Below are positions 17,298 to 28,475 of a DNA stretch of 64,000 nucleotides, piece by piece. This DNA is from Frankia sp. AgB1.9 (GTDB lineage: Bacteria; Actinomycetota; Actinomycetes; Frankiales; Frankiaceae). The position numbers were made by a program, and so were the translations under genes. Numbering within the stretch: position 1 is the first letter of the stretch; the number at the start of each line of letters is the position of its first letter. The stretch is from assembly GCF_016786355.1 (NCBI RefSeq), contig NZ_JADWYX010000022.1:1-64000 (forward strand), given 5' to 3'. The notes beneath the pieces are model-generated. The model was not told the DNA's origin, searched no databases, and saw nothing but the letters and a program-made list of their open reading frames with translations.

Positions 17298-18599
17298 GTG
17301 ACCATCGCCGCGTCAGCCCCGGTGCCCCAGAGCGCCCTGCCAGAGCACGACGTCGCCGACCTGTCGCTGGCCGAGCAGGGCGTGGCCCGGATCGAGTGGG
17401 CCGACCGGGCGATGCCGGTGCTGCGCCAGGTGCGGGCCCGGTTCGCCAGGGAGCGGCCGTTCGCCGGCAGCCGGATGGCCGCGTGCATGCACGTCACCAC
17501 CGAGACGGCGAACCTGATGCGCGCACTGGTGGCCGGCGGCGCCGAGGTGGTGCTCTGCGCGTCGAACCCGCTGTCAACCCAGGACGACACGGCCGCCGCG
17601 CTGGTCGCGGAGTACGGGGTCTCGACGTTCGCCCGCAACGGCATCGACCGGGACGGGTACTACGCCCATATCGACGCGGCGCTCGACACGGCGCCGCACT
17701 ACGTCTTCGACGACGGCTGCGACCTGGTGAACACGCTCCACACGGCCCGCACCGACGTGCTGGACGGCGTGCTCGCCGGCTGCGAGGAGACCACCACCGG
17801 GGTGATCCGGCTGCGGCGGATGGCCGCCGAGGACGCGCTGCGCTTCCCGGTCGTCGCCGTGAACGACACCGACACCAAGCACATGTTCGACAACCGGTAC
17901 GGCACCGGTCAGTCGACCCTTGACGCGATCTTCCGGGCGACGAACACGCTGCTCGCGGGCAAGACCGTCGTCGTCGCCGGCTACGGCTACTGCGGCCGCG
18001 GGGTCGCGTCGCGGTCCAAGGGGATGGGGGCCAACGTCGTCGTCACCGAGATCGACCCGACGAAGGCGCTGGACGCGGCGATGGACGGGTTCCGGGTGCT
18101 GCCGATGGCGAAGGCCGCCGCCGTGGGGGACGTCTTCATCACCGTGACCGGCAACCGGGACGTGATCCGGCCGGAGCACGTCGAACTGATGCGGGACGGC
18201 GCGATCCTCGCGAACTCCGGGCACTTCGACGTGGAGATCGACGTCCTGGGCCTGGCCGCGCTCGCGGTCGAGGGCCCCCGGCGGGTGCGCCCGAGCACCG
18301 ACGAGTACGTCCTGGCCGACGGTCGGCGGGTGCTGCTGCTCGCCGAGGGCCGGCTGGTCAACCTCGGCGCGGCGGAGGGACACCCGGCGGCGGTGATGGA
18401 CATGTCGTTCGCCGACCAGGCGCTGACCGCGGAGTGGCTGGTGCACACGGCCCGGTCGCTGGAGCCGGGCGTCCACGACGTGCCCGCGGAGATCGACAAG
18501 CAGGTGGCGAGCCTCAAGATCGAGACGATGGGCCTGGAGATCGACACGCTCACCTCGACCCAGCAGAACTACCTGAACTCCTGGCGCCACGGCTCCTGA
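17298..18599 (+). CDS. ahcY: S-adenosylhomocysteinase, short form
   Basis: Hydrolyses S-adenosylhomocysteine to adenosine and homocysteine, clearing the inhibitory product of methylation. A 433-aa NAD-dependent enzyme. Visible: [50 protein letters not shown] with the catalytic Lys/Asp region, the Rossmann loop [10 protein letters not shown], and the C-terminal [11 protein letters not shown]. It lacks the ~40-aa insert of the ~480-aa bacterial type, so it is the short, archaeal/Thermotoga-like form. GTG 17298 lies 7 bases after GGGAGGA. It would also serve the SAM-dependent methyltransferases of the cell, including the one in the lanthipeptide island, but no operon link exists. Confidence 0.95.
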   Translation: MTIAASAPVPQSALPEHDVADLSLAEQGVARIEWADRAMPVLRQVRARFARERPFAGSRMAACMHVTTETANLMRALVAGGAEVVLCASNPLSTQDDTAAALVAEYGVSTFARNGIDRDGYYAHIDAALDTAPHYVFDDGCDLVNTLHTARTDVLDGVLAGCEETTTGVIRLRRMAAEDALRFPVVAVNDTDTKHMFDNRYGTGQSTLDAIFRATNTLLAGKTVVVAGYGYCGRGVASRSKGMGANVVVTEIDPTKALDAAMDGFRVLPMAKAAAVGDVFITVTGNRDVIRPEHVELMRDGAILANSGHFDVEIDVLGLAALAVEGPRRVRPSTDEYVLADGRRVLLLAEGRLVNLGAAEGHPAAVMDMSFADQALTAEWLVHTARSLEPGVHDVPAEIDKQVASLKIETMGLEIDTLTSTQQNYLNSWRHGS

Positions 18600-18603
18600 C
18601 CTC

Positions 18604-18631
18604 GATACCTGACATCGCCCTGTTAGGTATC
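18604..18631. terminator. Hairpin after ahcY
   Basis: GATACCT (18604-18610) pairs with AGGTATC (18625-18631). ACA/TGT continue the stem after one mismatch, around an 8-base centre region. It begins 4 bases after the ahcY stop, in the convergent space before the RDD gene. There is no T-tract, as is usual in high-GC actinomycetes. Confidence 0.6.
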
Positions 18632-18661
18632 CGCCGGATCGCCCACGTCATCCCGGCTCTT

Positions 18662-18681
18662 TCTGACATCATGTTGTCAGA
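18662..18681. terminator. Second dyad between ahcY and the RDD gene
   Basis: TCTGACA (18662-18668) is the exact complement of TGTCAGA (18675-18681), separated by TCATGT. It lies between convergent genes and could end minus-strand or plus-strand transcripts. Its TGACA/TGTCA half-sites resemble those upstream of ahcY, so an operator is an alternative. Confidence 0.45.
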
Positions 18682-18709
18682 CTGTGCCCCTGAAGCGCGC
18701 GAACGCCGG

Positions 18710-19621
18710 TCAGCGGGCGGAGCCGGGCGGCATGGTCGGGATCGGGATCGATCCGCCAGGACCGTAGCCGGGAATCGGCGGGGGTGGGCCGGGCCGCTGC
18801 GCCAGCAGGTGCGCCGGGTAGTACTTCAGCGGGATACCCGGGATCTCGCCCGGTCCGTAACGCGCCCGGGAGATCGCGCGCAGCCGCTGGTAGGAGCGCC
18901 GGGTCCGTTCGGCCAGCACGGCCGACAGGTAGGCCCAGCCTGGCGTTCCTGGCGGAGGCGCCGGGGTGACGACGGCCCGGACCTGGGCGACCAGGTCCGC
19001 GCCGATCCGTTCCCTGGCCTCCGGGGACAGCTCGTGCACCCGGCCGAGGAACCCGCGCACGGTGCCGGTCAGATCGTCGTCGAGCCCCGTGAGGTCGAGC
19101 CGGGTCACCCAGCCGGCGAGCGGCCCCGCCACCATCGGCACCGCGCCGAGCAGCGCCGGCACCGACTCGTGCACCACGACGGTCCCCGCGAACAGGTCGC
19201 CCAGCCGCTTGGCCCGGCTGGAGAACAGCATCGCCAGCACGGCCGGCAGCCCGACGAAGACGCCAGGACGTTCGACGACGGCGCCGATGAGCCCGCGGGT
19301 GAACGCGTGACGGAACCGGATGGGACCGCCGTCGTCGCGGACCACCCGCAGCTTCATCACCATCTTCCCGATGGTGCGGCCGCGTAGGAAGGTCTCGCAG
19401 ACCACCGGATAGCCGAGCATCGTCGTCACGTAGACGAGCAGCACGGTCGCCGCGGTCAGCGCGTCGTCCTGCGGGTTGATCGCGATGAGCGCGGTGACCA
19501 GCGTCCCGTACAGCACGAAGATCTGGATGACCAGGTCGAGCAGGCCGGCGACCATCCGGGAGCCCAGCCGGGCCGGCCGCAGGTCGATCGCGACGGCTTC
19601 GCCGGTGACGACCCGGCTCAC
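18710..19621 (-). CDS. RDD family membrane protein
   Basis: A 303-aa integral membrane protein. The RDD domain spans about residues 15-160: RPARLGSRMVAGLLDLVIQIFVLYG, a second segment, RGRTIGKMVMKLRVVRDDG and FTRGLIGAVVERPGVFVGL. The remaining ~140 residues are soluble and end in Pro/Gly-rich sequence. The function of the family is not established; some members affect ion tolerance. The GTG start overlaps the stop of the SpoIIM gene by 4 bases, so the two are co-translated. A neighbouring RDD and SpoIIM pair next to ahcY is, as I recall, common in actinobacteria. Confidence 0.88.
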   Translation of the reverse strand: MSRVVTGEAVAIDLRPARLGSRMVAGLLDLVIQIFVLYGTLVTALIAINPQDDALTAATVLLVYVTTMLGYPVVCETFLRGRTIGKMVMKLRVVRDDGGPIRFRHAFTRGLIGAVVERPGVFVGLPAVLAMLFSSRAKRLGDLFAGTVVVHESVPALLGAVPMVAGPLAGWVTRLDLTGLDDDLTGTVRGFLGRVHELSPEARERIGADLVAQVRAVVTPAPPPGTPGWAYLSAVLAERTRRSYQRLRAISRARYGPGEIPGIPLKYYPAHLLAQRPGPPPPIPGYGPGGSIPIPTMPPGSAR

Positions 19622-20640
19622 CCGGTCACCGCCTCGGTGACGGGGACCAGATCGCCGGCCAGCTCGGCGTCGAGATCGCCGGTGTCGCCGGTCGCCGCGG
19701 CGCGTGAGCCGTAGACCCAGACGTAGCCGACGAACAGCGACCAGGCGATGGCGCCGATCCCGATCCGGACCGCGGTCGGCAGGCCCGACGGGGTGACGAA
19801 GGCCTCGATCACGCCGGAGACAGCCAGCGCGACGGCGAGCCCGAGTGCTATCGACAACGCGGCCCGGCCCTCGGCGGCCAGCGACTCGACTCGTCGTCGG
19901 CCGCCTGGCGAGATGATCGACCAGCCGAGCTTCAGCCCGACGGCGCCGGCGGCGAAGACGACCGTCAGCTCCAGCAGGCCGTGCGGCAGGATCAGCGAGA
20001 AGAACTCGCCGCCGTGACCACAGCTGGACATGTAGCCGCCGTCTACTCCGATGTTGATCGCGTTGTTCAGCAGGACGAACAGGGTGGGCAGGCCCAGCGC
20101 CACGCCGGACGCGATCGCCTCGGCCGAGACCCAGGCGTTGTTCGTCCAGACCTGGCCGGCGAACGAGCTAGCCGGGTTCTCGCTGTAGTACGCCTTGAAG
20201 TCGTGCTGGCAGAGCGCGGCCACGTCGCTCGGCGGGATCAGGTTCTCCCTGGCGTTCGTGTCGTGTGTGATCCACAGCGCGCAGGCCAGCGCGAGCAGCA
20301 GGGATCCGACCGTCGTCCCGATCACCCACCACCGGCGGACGTAGACCGCCGAAGGGAAGGTGGCGACGAAGTACCGGCCGACGGTCCGCCAGCTGGACTC
20401 GGTGCCGCCGGTCACGGCGGCCCGAGCCCGGATCACGAGTGACGACAGGTCGTCGACCATGGCCTGGTCGTGGGCTCGGCCACGGACCACCGAAAGCTGG
20501 GTGGCGACGCGCTGGTAGAGCTCGACCAGCTCGTCGAGCTCCGAGCGCGACATCTTGCGCGGCCGGTTCGCCTTGTCGACGAGGTGGCTGAGCCGGAACC
20601 ACTCCGGTCGATGGACGGCTACATACGCGTCCAGATCCAT
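19618..20640 (-). CDS. SpoIIM-family (stage II sporulation protein M) membrane protein
   Basis: A 340-aa multi-pass membrane protein. It begins MDLDAYVAVHRPEWFRLSHL, a start shared by actinobacterial SpoIIM-like proteins. A soluble N-terminal helical part is followed by four or more membrane segments, with the family-typical ASSFAGQVWTNNAWVSAEAIASGVALGLP and HGLLELTVVFAAGAVGLKLGW. ATG 20640 is preferred to the longer frame from 20718 because conservation begins there. In Bacillus SpoIIM helps engulfment. The role in actinomycetes is unknown, and the pairing with an RDD protein suggests a shared membrane function. Confidence 0.87.
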   Translation of the reverse strand: MDLDAYVAVHRPEWFRLSHLVDKANRPRKMSRSELDELVELYQRVATQLSVVRGRAHDQAMVDDLSSLVIRARAAVTGGTESSWRTVGRYFVATFPSAVYVRRWWVIGTTVGSLLLALACALWITHDTNARENLIPPSDVAALCQHDFKAYYSENPASSFAGQVWTNNAWVSAEAIASGVALGLPTLFVLLNNAINIGVDGGYMSSCGHGGEFFSLILPHGLLELTVVFAAGAVGLKLGWSIISPGGRRRVESLAAEGRAALSIALGLAVALAVSGVIEAFVTPSGLPTAVRIGIGAIAWSLFVGYVWVYGSRAAATGDTGDLDAELAGDLVPVTEAVTG

Positions 20641-20787
20641 GGCACCGCCCGTGTCTCCAGGGCCATCTGTTCTCCGGACAATCGGTGGCCGTGGCGAAAA
20701 TACTGTCAGACCGCCCAACCCGGCGGGAGAGGCCGTCGGCCAGGCGACCGACGGGCGGGGCCGCGAGGGTCCGGCCGGTGACCGGTC

Positions 20788-23286
20788 TCAATCGGGTGCG
20801 ATCCCCGCCAATCGGGTGAAGACGAGCGTAGTGACGGCGGGAAGCTGCAGGTTCAGGGTGCCGTCGCCGTCCGGGGTGACGACGAAGTTCCCGGTGGATG
20901 GGGCGTCCGCGCGCCCGTTGTAGGTCGGATCGTCCGTGCTGAGCCGCAGGCGCCACGGCGCGCCGCTCAGCGCCGGATGCCGCAACAGGTAGCTCGGGAA
21001 CGGCAGGTTGTTCAGGCTGCAGACGACGAGCATGTCCTCGACGGTGGCCCGGGCCGGGCCACCGCCAGCCTGCGTGCCGCCAGTCTGGTCGTCGCCGGCT
21101 GGGTCGGACCAGCGCCGGAACGCGATCACCCGGCCGCTGTCGTTGGTGTGCAGGACCTCCAGGTTGCGGCTCTTCGCGGCGGCAGAGGCGAGGCGCAGGC
21201 CGACCAGGTCGCGGTGCGCGGCGAACAGCCCGGCGCCAGGCCCGGCCCGCAGCCCGTAGAGGTCCTCCTTGTTCTCGGTGAAGTGGTTGTACGTGTAGGC
21301 CTGCTGCGCGCCGACCTCGTCGCCCATCAGGAACATCGGGGTCCCGGCCGCGAGCAGGCTGAGCGCGGTGACGCAGCGCAGGCGCGCCTCCGCAAACCAG
21401 CGGGTCTCGCCGACCAAGGGCGCGTTGTTCACCGCGATCAGGATGTTGCGCTCGGAATGCTCGGCGTTGCCGGCCTCGTCGTGGCTTTCCGGATAGACCA
21501 CGGTCCGGTTCGCCGAGCCGGCGAGTGCGCCGGCGAACAGCCCCATCGCGAGCGGTCCTTCGAGGTCCCTGCCCGCGGTGTCGAGCAGCCGGGCGTACTC
21601 GGGTCCCTCGTCCTTGTCGCCGATCAGGTGGTGGTAGAAGTCGACGTACCAGCGGGCGTCAAAGCCGAGGCCACCGGTCTGCGCGGGCTCGGTCACCTGG
21701 TCCCAGCCGGAATGGTCCTCCGCGATCAGGATGACGTCCGGGGCCATCGTCCGCAGGGTCTGGCACAGCTCGCGCAGGAACTTGCGGCCGGCGACGTTCG
21801 CCGCGCCCACCGGGCTGCCGTCCGCGTGCAGCGCGTTGTACAGATGGATGGACGTCGTCTGGTCCAACCGGAAACCGTCGACATGGAACTCCTCGATCAG
21901 CGCGGCCGCCCCCGCGACGAACAGTGCGCGCACCTGCTCCTCGTGGTAACGCGGTGCCCAGCCGGACGAGAGGTTGTCGACGTAACCGCCGTCCGGAAAC
22001 GCGGCATGGTCCGCGTCGCTGCCCTCATACCAGTAGTAGGAGTTGTGGCTGGGCGTCGTCGTGTCGTACATCCATTCGGCCCGCTCGGCGTCCTGGGTGA
22101 AGTGGTTGAAGACCAGGTCGACGAGGACCGCGATGCCGCGCCGGTGGCAGGCACGGACGAACGTGGCCAGCCCGGCCCGCCCGCCGGCGCTCTTCTCCAC
22201 GGCGAGGAAATGCGACGTGCCGTACCCCCACGACCGCGATCCCGAGAACTCCAGGATCGGCAGCAGCTCCACCGCGTTCACACCCAGGTCGGCGAGATAG
22301 TCGACGAACGCGACCGCGTCGGCGAACGTGCCCGCTTTCGGGTCGCCCGACGGGTCCTCCGTCTCCGCGGCTTCGCCGAATCCGAGCGCGCCGACGTGCA
22401 GCTCGTAGATGACCAGGTCCTCGACGCGGCGCGGCAGCGGATGGGCCGGGTCGAGCTCGTCGGCCCAGAAGTCCACCGCACCGGTCCCGAACGCCGCCGC
22501 CGGGCTCGCGTCGACGACCACCGAGCAGCTGACCGTCCCGTCCAGGCCCGCGATGTCGCCGTCGTAGTGGGCACCGTCCGGGTTGACGTCCCCGCCGCCG
22601 CTCTGCTGGCGCGAGTAGGGGTCCGTACGCCAGGCGACCGAGCCGTCCTCGCGGGTGACCCGGTAGAGGTAGTAGCCGCCCAGGTGGTCGGCGAAGCCGT
22701 CGGCGCCGGCCGTCCAGATCCCGTCCGGGCCCGGATTCAGCGGGAGCCGGGCCTGCGCCGTGGCCTCGCCGTAGCCGTCGTCCGCGATGTAGCCACTCGG
22801 CCCGCCGAACGCGACCTCGACCGCCCGGGCGTTCGGGGCCCAGACCCGGAACAGGATTCCTCCGGTGCCGTCGGGAACGGCACCGAGGAAATGGTGGCTG
22901 GTGAGGCCGAACGTCACGTCGATAGTGGCCGGCCCGGCGGGGTCGAGCGTGAGCAGCCGCACCTGGTCGCTGTCGGTGGGATCCGCGACTTCACCGGGGA
23001 TTCCCCAGATCCGCGATCCGTCGTCGCCCAGCAGCCATACGCCCCAGCGATAGGTGGAAGGTATGGACGCGTCGAGGGCCACGGTCGCTCGGAAGGCGGG
23101 AGTGCCGTCCGGGCCGGCGGTCTCGGTCATCGGTACGGACGTCCACGTGGTGCTCGGGTACCCGCTGGCGTCCCAGCTGCCGGTGAGCAGCGCGCCGGTC
23201 GCGATCCGCCGCGTCACCCCGGTCCGGTATTCGAAGACGACCTGGGTCATCCGGCGGCCACGGTCCGCGTCGGATTTGTGGCTCAT
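20788..23286 (-). CDS. GH13 alpha-glucan enzyme, branching-enzyme-like
   Basis: An 832-aa glycoside hydrolase family 13 protein. Two N-terminal beta domains (CBM48-like, FRVWAPNARAVEVAFGG) precede the (beta/alpha)8 barrel. Visible catalytic regions are DLVFNH (region I), HVDGFRLD with the nucleophile Asp (region II), LIAEDHSG with the acid/base Glu (region III), and YPESHDEAGN (region IV). The C-terminal beta domain ends in LQLPAVTTLVFTRLAG. The architecture fits glucan branching enzymes or trehalohydrolase-like proteins; the exact specificity cannot be set by eye. ATG 23286 starts MSHKSDADRG; ATG 23250 (MTQVVFEYR) is the other option. Single gene, divergent from the SRPBCC gene. Confidence 0.85.
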   Translation of the reverse strand: MSHKSDADRGRRMTQVVFEYRTGVTRRIATGALLTGSWDASGYPSTTWTSVPMTETAGPDGTPAFRATVALDASIPSTYRWGVWLLGDDGSRIWGIPGEVADPTDSDQVRLLTLDPAGPATIDVTFGLTSHHFLGAVPDGTGGILFRVWAPNARAVEVAFGGPSGYIADDGYGEATAQARLPLNPGPDGIWTAGADGFADHLGGYYLYRVTREDGSVAWRTDPYSRQQSGGGDVNPDGAHYDGDIAGLDGTVSCSVVVDASPAAAFGTGAVDFWADELDPAHPLPRRVEDLVIYELHVGALGFGEAAETEDPSGDPKAGTFADAVAFVDYLADLGVNAVELLPILEFSGSRSWGYGTSHFLAVEKSAGGRAGLATFVRACHRRGIAVLVDLVFNHFTQDAERAEWMYDTTTPSHNSYYWYEGSDADHAAFPDGGYVDNLSSGWAPRYHEEQVRALFVAGAAALIEEFHVDGFRLDQTTSIHLYNALHADGSPVGAANVAGRKFLRELCQTLRTMAPDVILIAEDHSGWDQVTEPAQTGGLGFDARWYVDFYHHLIGDKDEGPEYARLLDTAGRDLEGPLAMGLFAGALAGSANRTVVYPESHDEAGNAEHSERNILIAVNNAPLVGETRWFAEARLRCVTALSLLAAGTPMFLMGDEVGAQQAYTYNHFTENKEDLYGLRAGPGAGLFAAHRDLVGLRLASAAAKSRNLEVLHTNDSGRVIAFRRWSDPAGDDQTGGTQAGGGPARATVEDMLVVCSLNNLPFPSYLLRHPALSGAPWRLRLSTDDPTYNGRADAPSTGNFVVTPDGDGTLNLQLPAVTTLVFTRLAGIAPD

Positions 23287-23382
23287 GGCATTCAATGTAG
23301 ATAGTCGTGCCCTGCCGGCTCCTGGGGGCCAGTTCGGGGCTGGTAGAGCGGAGCCGGTGGAGAGGAACGTCAGGAGGACGCC

Positions 23383-23838
23383 GTGTACTACGAGACGTCG
23401 GTGCGGATCGCCGCCGCCGCGGACCAGGTATGGGCCGTGCTGCGGGAGGTCGAACGCTGGCCGGAATGGACCCCGACCGTCAGCCGGGTGGACCGGGTGG
23501 AATCCGCGCCGGAGTACGTGCCCGGCGCGGACGGACCGGCCGGCGAGCTCACCAAGGGTGATGTCGTCAGCATCAGGCAGCCGAGAATGCCGACGCTGAG
23601 CTGGACCGTCCTCGACTGGTCCCCGGGCAGCTTCTTCTCCTGGTCGGCCAGCAGCGGTGGCGTGACGACGGTCGCCGAACACCGCATCGACAGGACGGAC
23701 GATCTCGGCGTGACGGTGACCCTCAGCGTCCGCCAGTCCGGCCTGCTGGCGCCGGTGATCGGGCTGCTCACCGGTCGGCAGACCCGCCGCTACGTCGACA
23801 CCGAGGCGCAGGGGCTCAAGCACCGCTGCGAACGGTGA
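23383..23838 (+). CDS. SRPBCC (START-like) family protein
   Basis: A 151-aa single-domain helix-grip protein. MYYETSVRIAAAADQVWAVLREVERWPEWTPTV is the classic polyketide-cyclase/SRPBCC start, and the C-terminal long helix includes QTRRYVDTEAQGLKHRCE. These proteins bind hydrophobic ligands; no catalytic residues are evident. GTG 23383 is supported by AGGAGG at 23372-23377. It is divergent from the GH13 gene and convergent with the DUF58 gene, so it is probably a single transcript. The ligand is unknown. Confidence 0.85.
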   Translation: MYYETSVRIAAAADQVWAVLREVERWPEWTPTVSRVDRVESAPEYVPGADGPAGELTKGDVVSIRQPRMPTLSWTVLDWSPGSFFSWSASSGGVTTVAEHRIDRTDDLGVTVTLSVRQSGLLAPVIGLLTGRQTRRYVDTEAQGLKHRCER

Positions 23839-23860
23839 TCAGGCGTGCGCGGGAGGCGTT

Positions 23861-25189
23861 CTAGAGCCGGCCGAGGGCTTTCAGAGTCAGGTAGGCGTCG
23901 GTGACGGCGGGGGCGTAGCCGGCCGGGCCGGCGTCGACGACCTCGACGCCGCGCCCGCGCAGCTCCTCGGTGAGCTGGCGCCGGCGCAGCAGGGTCTGCT
24001 CGGCCGCCGCCGCCGCGTACACCGCGCGGACATCGCCGCGGCCGGCGGCGAGCTCGGCCAGCCGGGGGTCGCGCAGCGCGGCGACCAGGACGGTGTGCCG
24101 GCTGGTCAGCGCCGGCAGCGCCGGCAGCAGCGACTCCTCGACGACCGCCGGCACCAGCTCAGTGAAGATCACTACCAGGGAGCGCCGGCGCGCCGTGCGC
24201 AGCACGGTCGAGACGAGGCCGTCGTGGTCGGTCTCGACCAGCGCCGGCTCCAGCGTCGCCATCGCCTCGCTCATCCGGGTCAGCACGTTCGCCTCGGCCG
24301 AGTCGGGCAGCACCAGCCGGGCCTCGCTGTCGTGCGCGACCAGGCCGACCCGGTCGCCGGCCCGCAGCGCGACGGCGGCGAGCAGCAGCGCCGCGTCCAG
24401 CGCGTGGTCGAGCCGCGGCACGCCGCCCAGGCCGGGCGCGCCGTCCGGCGACAGCGCGCCGACCCGGCCGGCCGAGGTGCGGGCCGTGTCGAGGACGCAG
24501 ATCACCCGGCGGTCCCGCTCCGGCCGGAAGGTCCGCACGACGACGGCCCCCCGCCGGGCGGTGCCGCGCCAGTCGATCGCCCGGACGTCGTCGCCGATCA
24601 CGTAGTCACGCAGGCTGTCGAACTCGGAGCCGGCACCGCCGCCCCGGATCGCCACCTGGCCCTCGACCTCGCGCAGCCGCGCCAGCGCCGCCGGCAGGTG
24701 CCGCCGGGAGTGGAACGGCGGCAGCACCCGAACGCGCCACGGCGCGTGATGACGGCCCTGCCGTCCGGCCAGCCCCAGCGGGCCGAGTGACCGGATGGTG
24801 ATCCGGTACGGCTCCCGGTCGCCGCGCCGGCTCGGGTACAGCGTCGACTCCAGGAACCGCCGCTCGCCGGCGGGCACGGTGACCTTGTGGACCGCCGGAC
24901 GGGCACCGGCCGACGGCGGCCAGCCGTCCCGGATCCGCAGCCGCGCGGTCCGCTCGCCCTTGTTGCCGACCGTCAGCACCAGCGGAACCGGCTGGCCGAG
25001 CCGCGCGCCCCGCGGCCCGCTACGGGTCAGCTCCAGCGGCCGGACCGAGCCGGCCAGCGCGACATCCACCGCCACCAGCACGACGACCAGCAGGTTGACC
25101 CCCAGCAGGACGAGCCAGGGAGCCGGTGCGAGCGCGACCGCCAGCGCGCCCAGGAACGCGCAGCCGACCGCCCGTCCGGTGATCGCCAT
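23861..25189 (-). CDS. DUF58 domain protein
   Basis: A 442-aa protein with two N-terminal membrane segments (AFLGALAVALAPAPWLVLLGVNLLVVVLVAVDVAL). The DUF58 core follows, with SEFDSLRDYVIGDDVRAIDWRGTARRG and RTFRPERDRRVICVLDTART. This core is von Willebrand A-like and starts with a degenerate MIDAS (VLDTA). It lies last in the MoxR operon, starting 6 bases after the MoxR gene. MoxR AAA+ ATPases and DUF58 proteins typically occur together and probably chaperone a metal- or protein-assembly step. No substrate is identified. Confidence 0.9.
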   Translation of the reverse strand: MAITGRAVGCAFLGALAVALAPAPWLVLLGVNLLVVVLVAVDVALAGSVRPLELTRSGPRGARLGQPVPLVLTVGNKGERTARLRIRDGWPPSAGARPAVHKVTVPAGERRFLESTLYPSRRGDREPYRITIRSLGPLGLAGRQGRHHAPWRVRVLPPFHSRRHLPAALARLREVEGQVAIRGGGAGSEFDSLRDYVIGDDVRAIDWRGTARRGAVVVRTFRPERDRRVICVLDTARTSAGRVGALSPDGAPGLGGVPRLDHALDAALLLAAVALRAGDRVGLVAHDSEARLVLPDSAEANVLTRMSEAMATLEPALVETDHDGLVSTVLRTARRRSLVVIFTELVPAVVEESLLPALPALTSRHTVLVAALRDPRLAELAAGRGDVRAVYAAAAAEQTLLRRRQLTEELRGRGVEVVDAGPAGYAPAVTDAYLTLKALGRL

Positions 25190-25195
25190 CCGACG

Positions 25196-26430
<1,235 letters not shown>

Positions 26431-26434
<4 letters not shown>

Positions 26435-27816
26435 CTTCCACCAACCTGTCGTTCGAGGTCGTCGAGTGCCTCCGCGAGCCGAAGCAGCGCGGCGTCGTCC
26501 AGCTCATGCGGTTCGGGGGCCACAGCCAGCGGGCCGCCCGAGACTCTGGGGTCCACAAAGGAGGGGGTGGCTGGGCCGCCCGAACCGTACAGGAGCGCCC
26601 AGACAGTCATCGCCGGTCGGCCGGTCCGTTCGGCGACCGAGGCGACGAGCGTCCCCGGGTCCGGTCCGGCGATCTCGGTGACCACGCCGCCGGCCCGCAC
26701 GGTGCCGACCGCGCCGCGCTCGCCGTGCGGCGCCACACCCATCCGGTCGGCCAGCCGGGCCCGCAGGCCGGCGCGCAGCGCCTCGGCGGCCAGGTCACGG
26801 GCACGGGCCGCCGCGTACAGCCGGCCGCGGCCCTCGGTCGTCTCGGCGGCCCGCACCACCACCGGCAGCGGCTCCGGGACCGGCGGTCCCAGCCGCCGCC
26901 CGCGCCACAGAGCCAGCAGGACCAGTCCGACCAGCAACTGCAGGCAGGTCAGCCAGAACCCCGGCCCCAGCAGGTGGACCGCGCCCTTGCCGTCGACCGT
27001 GTTCGTGGCGACCCGCTGCTGGATCACCCAGTCCAGTTGGGGGTGGCGAACGAGCAGACCGAGCGCGAGCGCCGCGTTGCCGTCGTGGTCGAGATTCCGG
27101 TTGGTGAGGAACGCGGAGCCGCCCAGCAGGACGAACCGGCCCTGGCCTCCCGCCGGCCGCGCGACGGCCAGCGCGGCGGCCCGCTCGGTCGGTCGGTAGC
27201 AGAAGGTGGCCGTCGCCGCCGTGTCGCCGCTCAGCCGACCGTAGAAGGTCGACGGCGAGATGGTCGCGGTACCGGCGGCGGTCGCCTCGGCCAGCGGGCA
27301 GCCGGGGGGCAGCGGCCCGACGACGGCGTTCGCGTCGACGGTCCGAACCGGCAGCCGCAGCGCGTCGAGCACCGCGGTGTCCGGCTCGACCAGGACCACG
27401 TCGGCGCCGGCGGAGACCCAGTCGGCCAGCCGGCTGAGCGTCCCGTCGCTGAGCCGGCCCGGGTGGACGATCACGAAGGTCCGGTCGGGGTTCGTCCCGG
27501 CCGAGCCGCTCGCCTGGTCCAGAGCCGCCGCGACGTCGTCGCCGGCCCGGACCGTGACGCCTCGATGGCCGAGGATCTGGCCCAGCGCCATCGTCCCGTC
27601 CGGCTTCGGCGACCCGATGTCCAGCGACGTGTCCCCGTCGGACGAGCCGCCGACGAGGGCCGCGAGCACGCCGTAGACGACGGCCAGCGCGGCGAACACC
27701 GCCAGCACACGGACCAGCCGGCGGCGCGACGCCGGCCGCGGCGCGCCGGACTGGAAGGTCGAGCTCACGGGGGCGGCCAGGCCGGGCTCCGGGGCGACTT
27801 CGGCCGGGGCGGTCAT
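26431..27816 (-). CDS. DUF4350 domain membrane protein
   Basis: A 461-aa protein with a cytoplasmic N-terminus, one membrane segment at about 32-55 (LVRVLAVFAALAVVYGVLAAL), an exposed domain with the DUF4350 pattern (FVIVHPGRLSDGTLSRLADWVSAGADVVLVEPD), a second membrane segment near 300 (LTCLQLLVGLVLLALWRG) and a cytoplasmic C-terminus. It overlaps both neighbours by 4 bases (ATGA with DUF4129, GTGA with MoxR), which means tight translational coupling. Its biochemical role is unknown. It is a standard partner of the MoxR/DUF58 system. Confidence 0.88.
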
Positions 27817-28475
27817 GCCGGCACCACCTGGGTCGGATCCGACTGCCGGTCGCCACCGCGCAGCGACGTGAGCGCCTCGTCGGCGCGGACCACGGCCTGG
27901 TAGCCGGTGGCGTCGGCCGGCCCGCCGCCGTACCAGACGTCGTTGAACACGGTGACGGCAAGGCGCAGCTCGTCCTGCCCGGTCATGCCGACGGCGGCCA
28001 CCTCGGTGACGAGCTCACCGGCGGTCCGGCTGGGCCTCGGGTCGAGCACGCCCTTCTCCTCGAGCATCCGCACGATCGCGCGCAACCGGGAGCGCACCGC
28101 CTCCGCGTACCGGCCCGCCTGGGCGAGGCGCTCCGCCTCGGCGCGCAACGCCTTGGCCGAGAGCAGGCTCGCGAGGTCGGTGTCCGGTGCCTTCGAGCGG
28201 GCCGACCGGCGGATCGGGCCGAGCCAAAGCCGCAATACCACCAGGAGCACGACCAGGACGAGCACACCGGCGAGCAGGCCGAGCCCGGTGTAGTCGCCGG
28301 AGCCCTGGGTGTGAATGAAGATCTTGCTGAGCAGGTGGTCGATCCAGTCGACCAACCGGTGCAGCCAGCCAGGCTGGTGCGGGTGCTGGCGTCCGTAGAT
28401 GCTCCGGGACAGTTCCCGGCGGGCCTCGTCCTGGGCGCCCGGCCGGGTGACCGGGCCGCCGTACGGCGCGGGCAT
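27813..28475 (-). CDS. DUF4129 domain protein
   Basis: A 220-aa protein. A basic N-terminus contains the amphipathic segment [20 protein letters not shown], then one membrane helix at about 66-90 ([21 protein letters not shown]). The DUF4129 domain follows ([64 protein letters not shown]). ATG 28475 overlaps the upstream membrane gene stop (ATGA). The longer open frame above it is antisense-like and not conserved. It acts presumably with the MoxR partners. Confidence 0.88.
   Translation of the reverse strand: MPAPYGGPVTRPGAQDEARRELSRSIYGRQHPHQPGWLHRLVDWIDHLLSKIFIHTQGSGDYTGLGLLAGVLVLVVLLVVLRLWLGPIRRSARSKAPDTDLASLLSAKALRAEAERLAQAGRYAEAVRSRLRAIVRMLEEKGVLDPRPSRTAGELVTEVAAVGMTGQDELRLAVTVFNDVWYGGGPADATGYQAVVRADEALTSLRGGDRQSDPTQVVPA

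Noticed and set aside
20977..23304. A 775-codon plus-strand open frame across the GH13 gene
   Set aside because: Antisense shadow of the GH13 enzyme; composition is typical of frame shadows.
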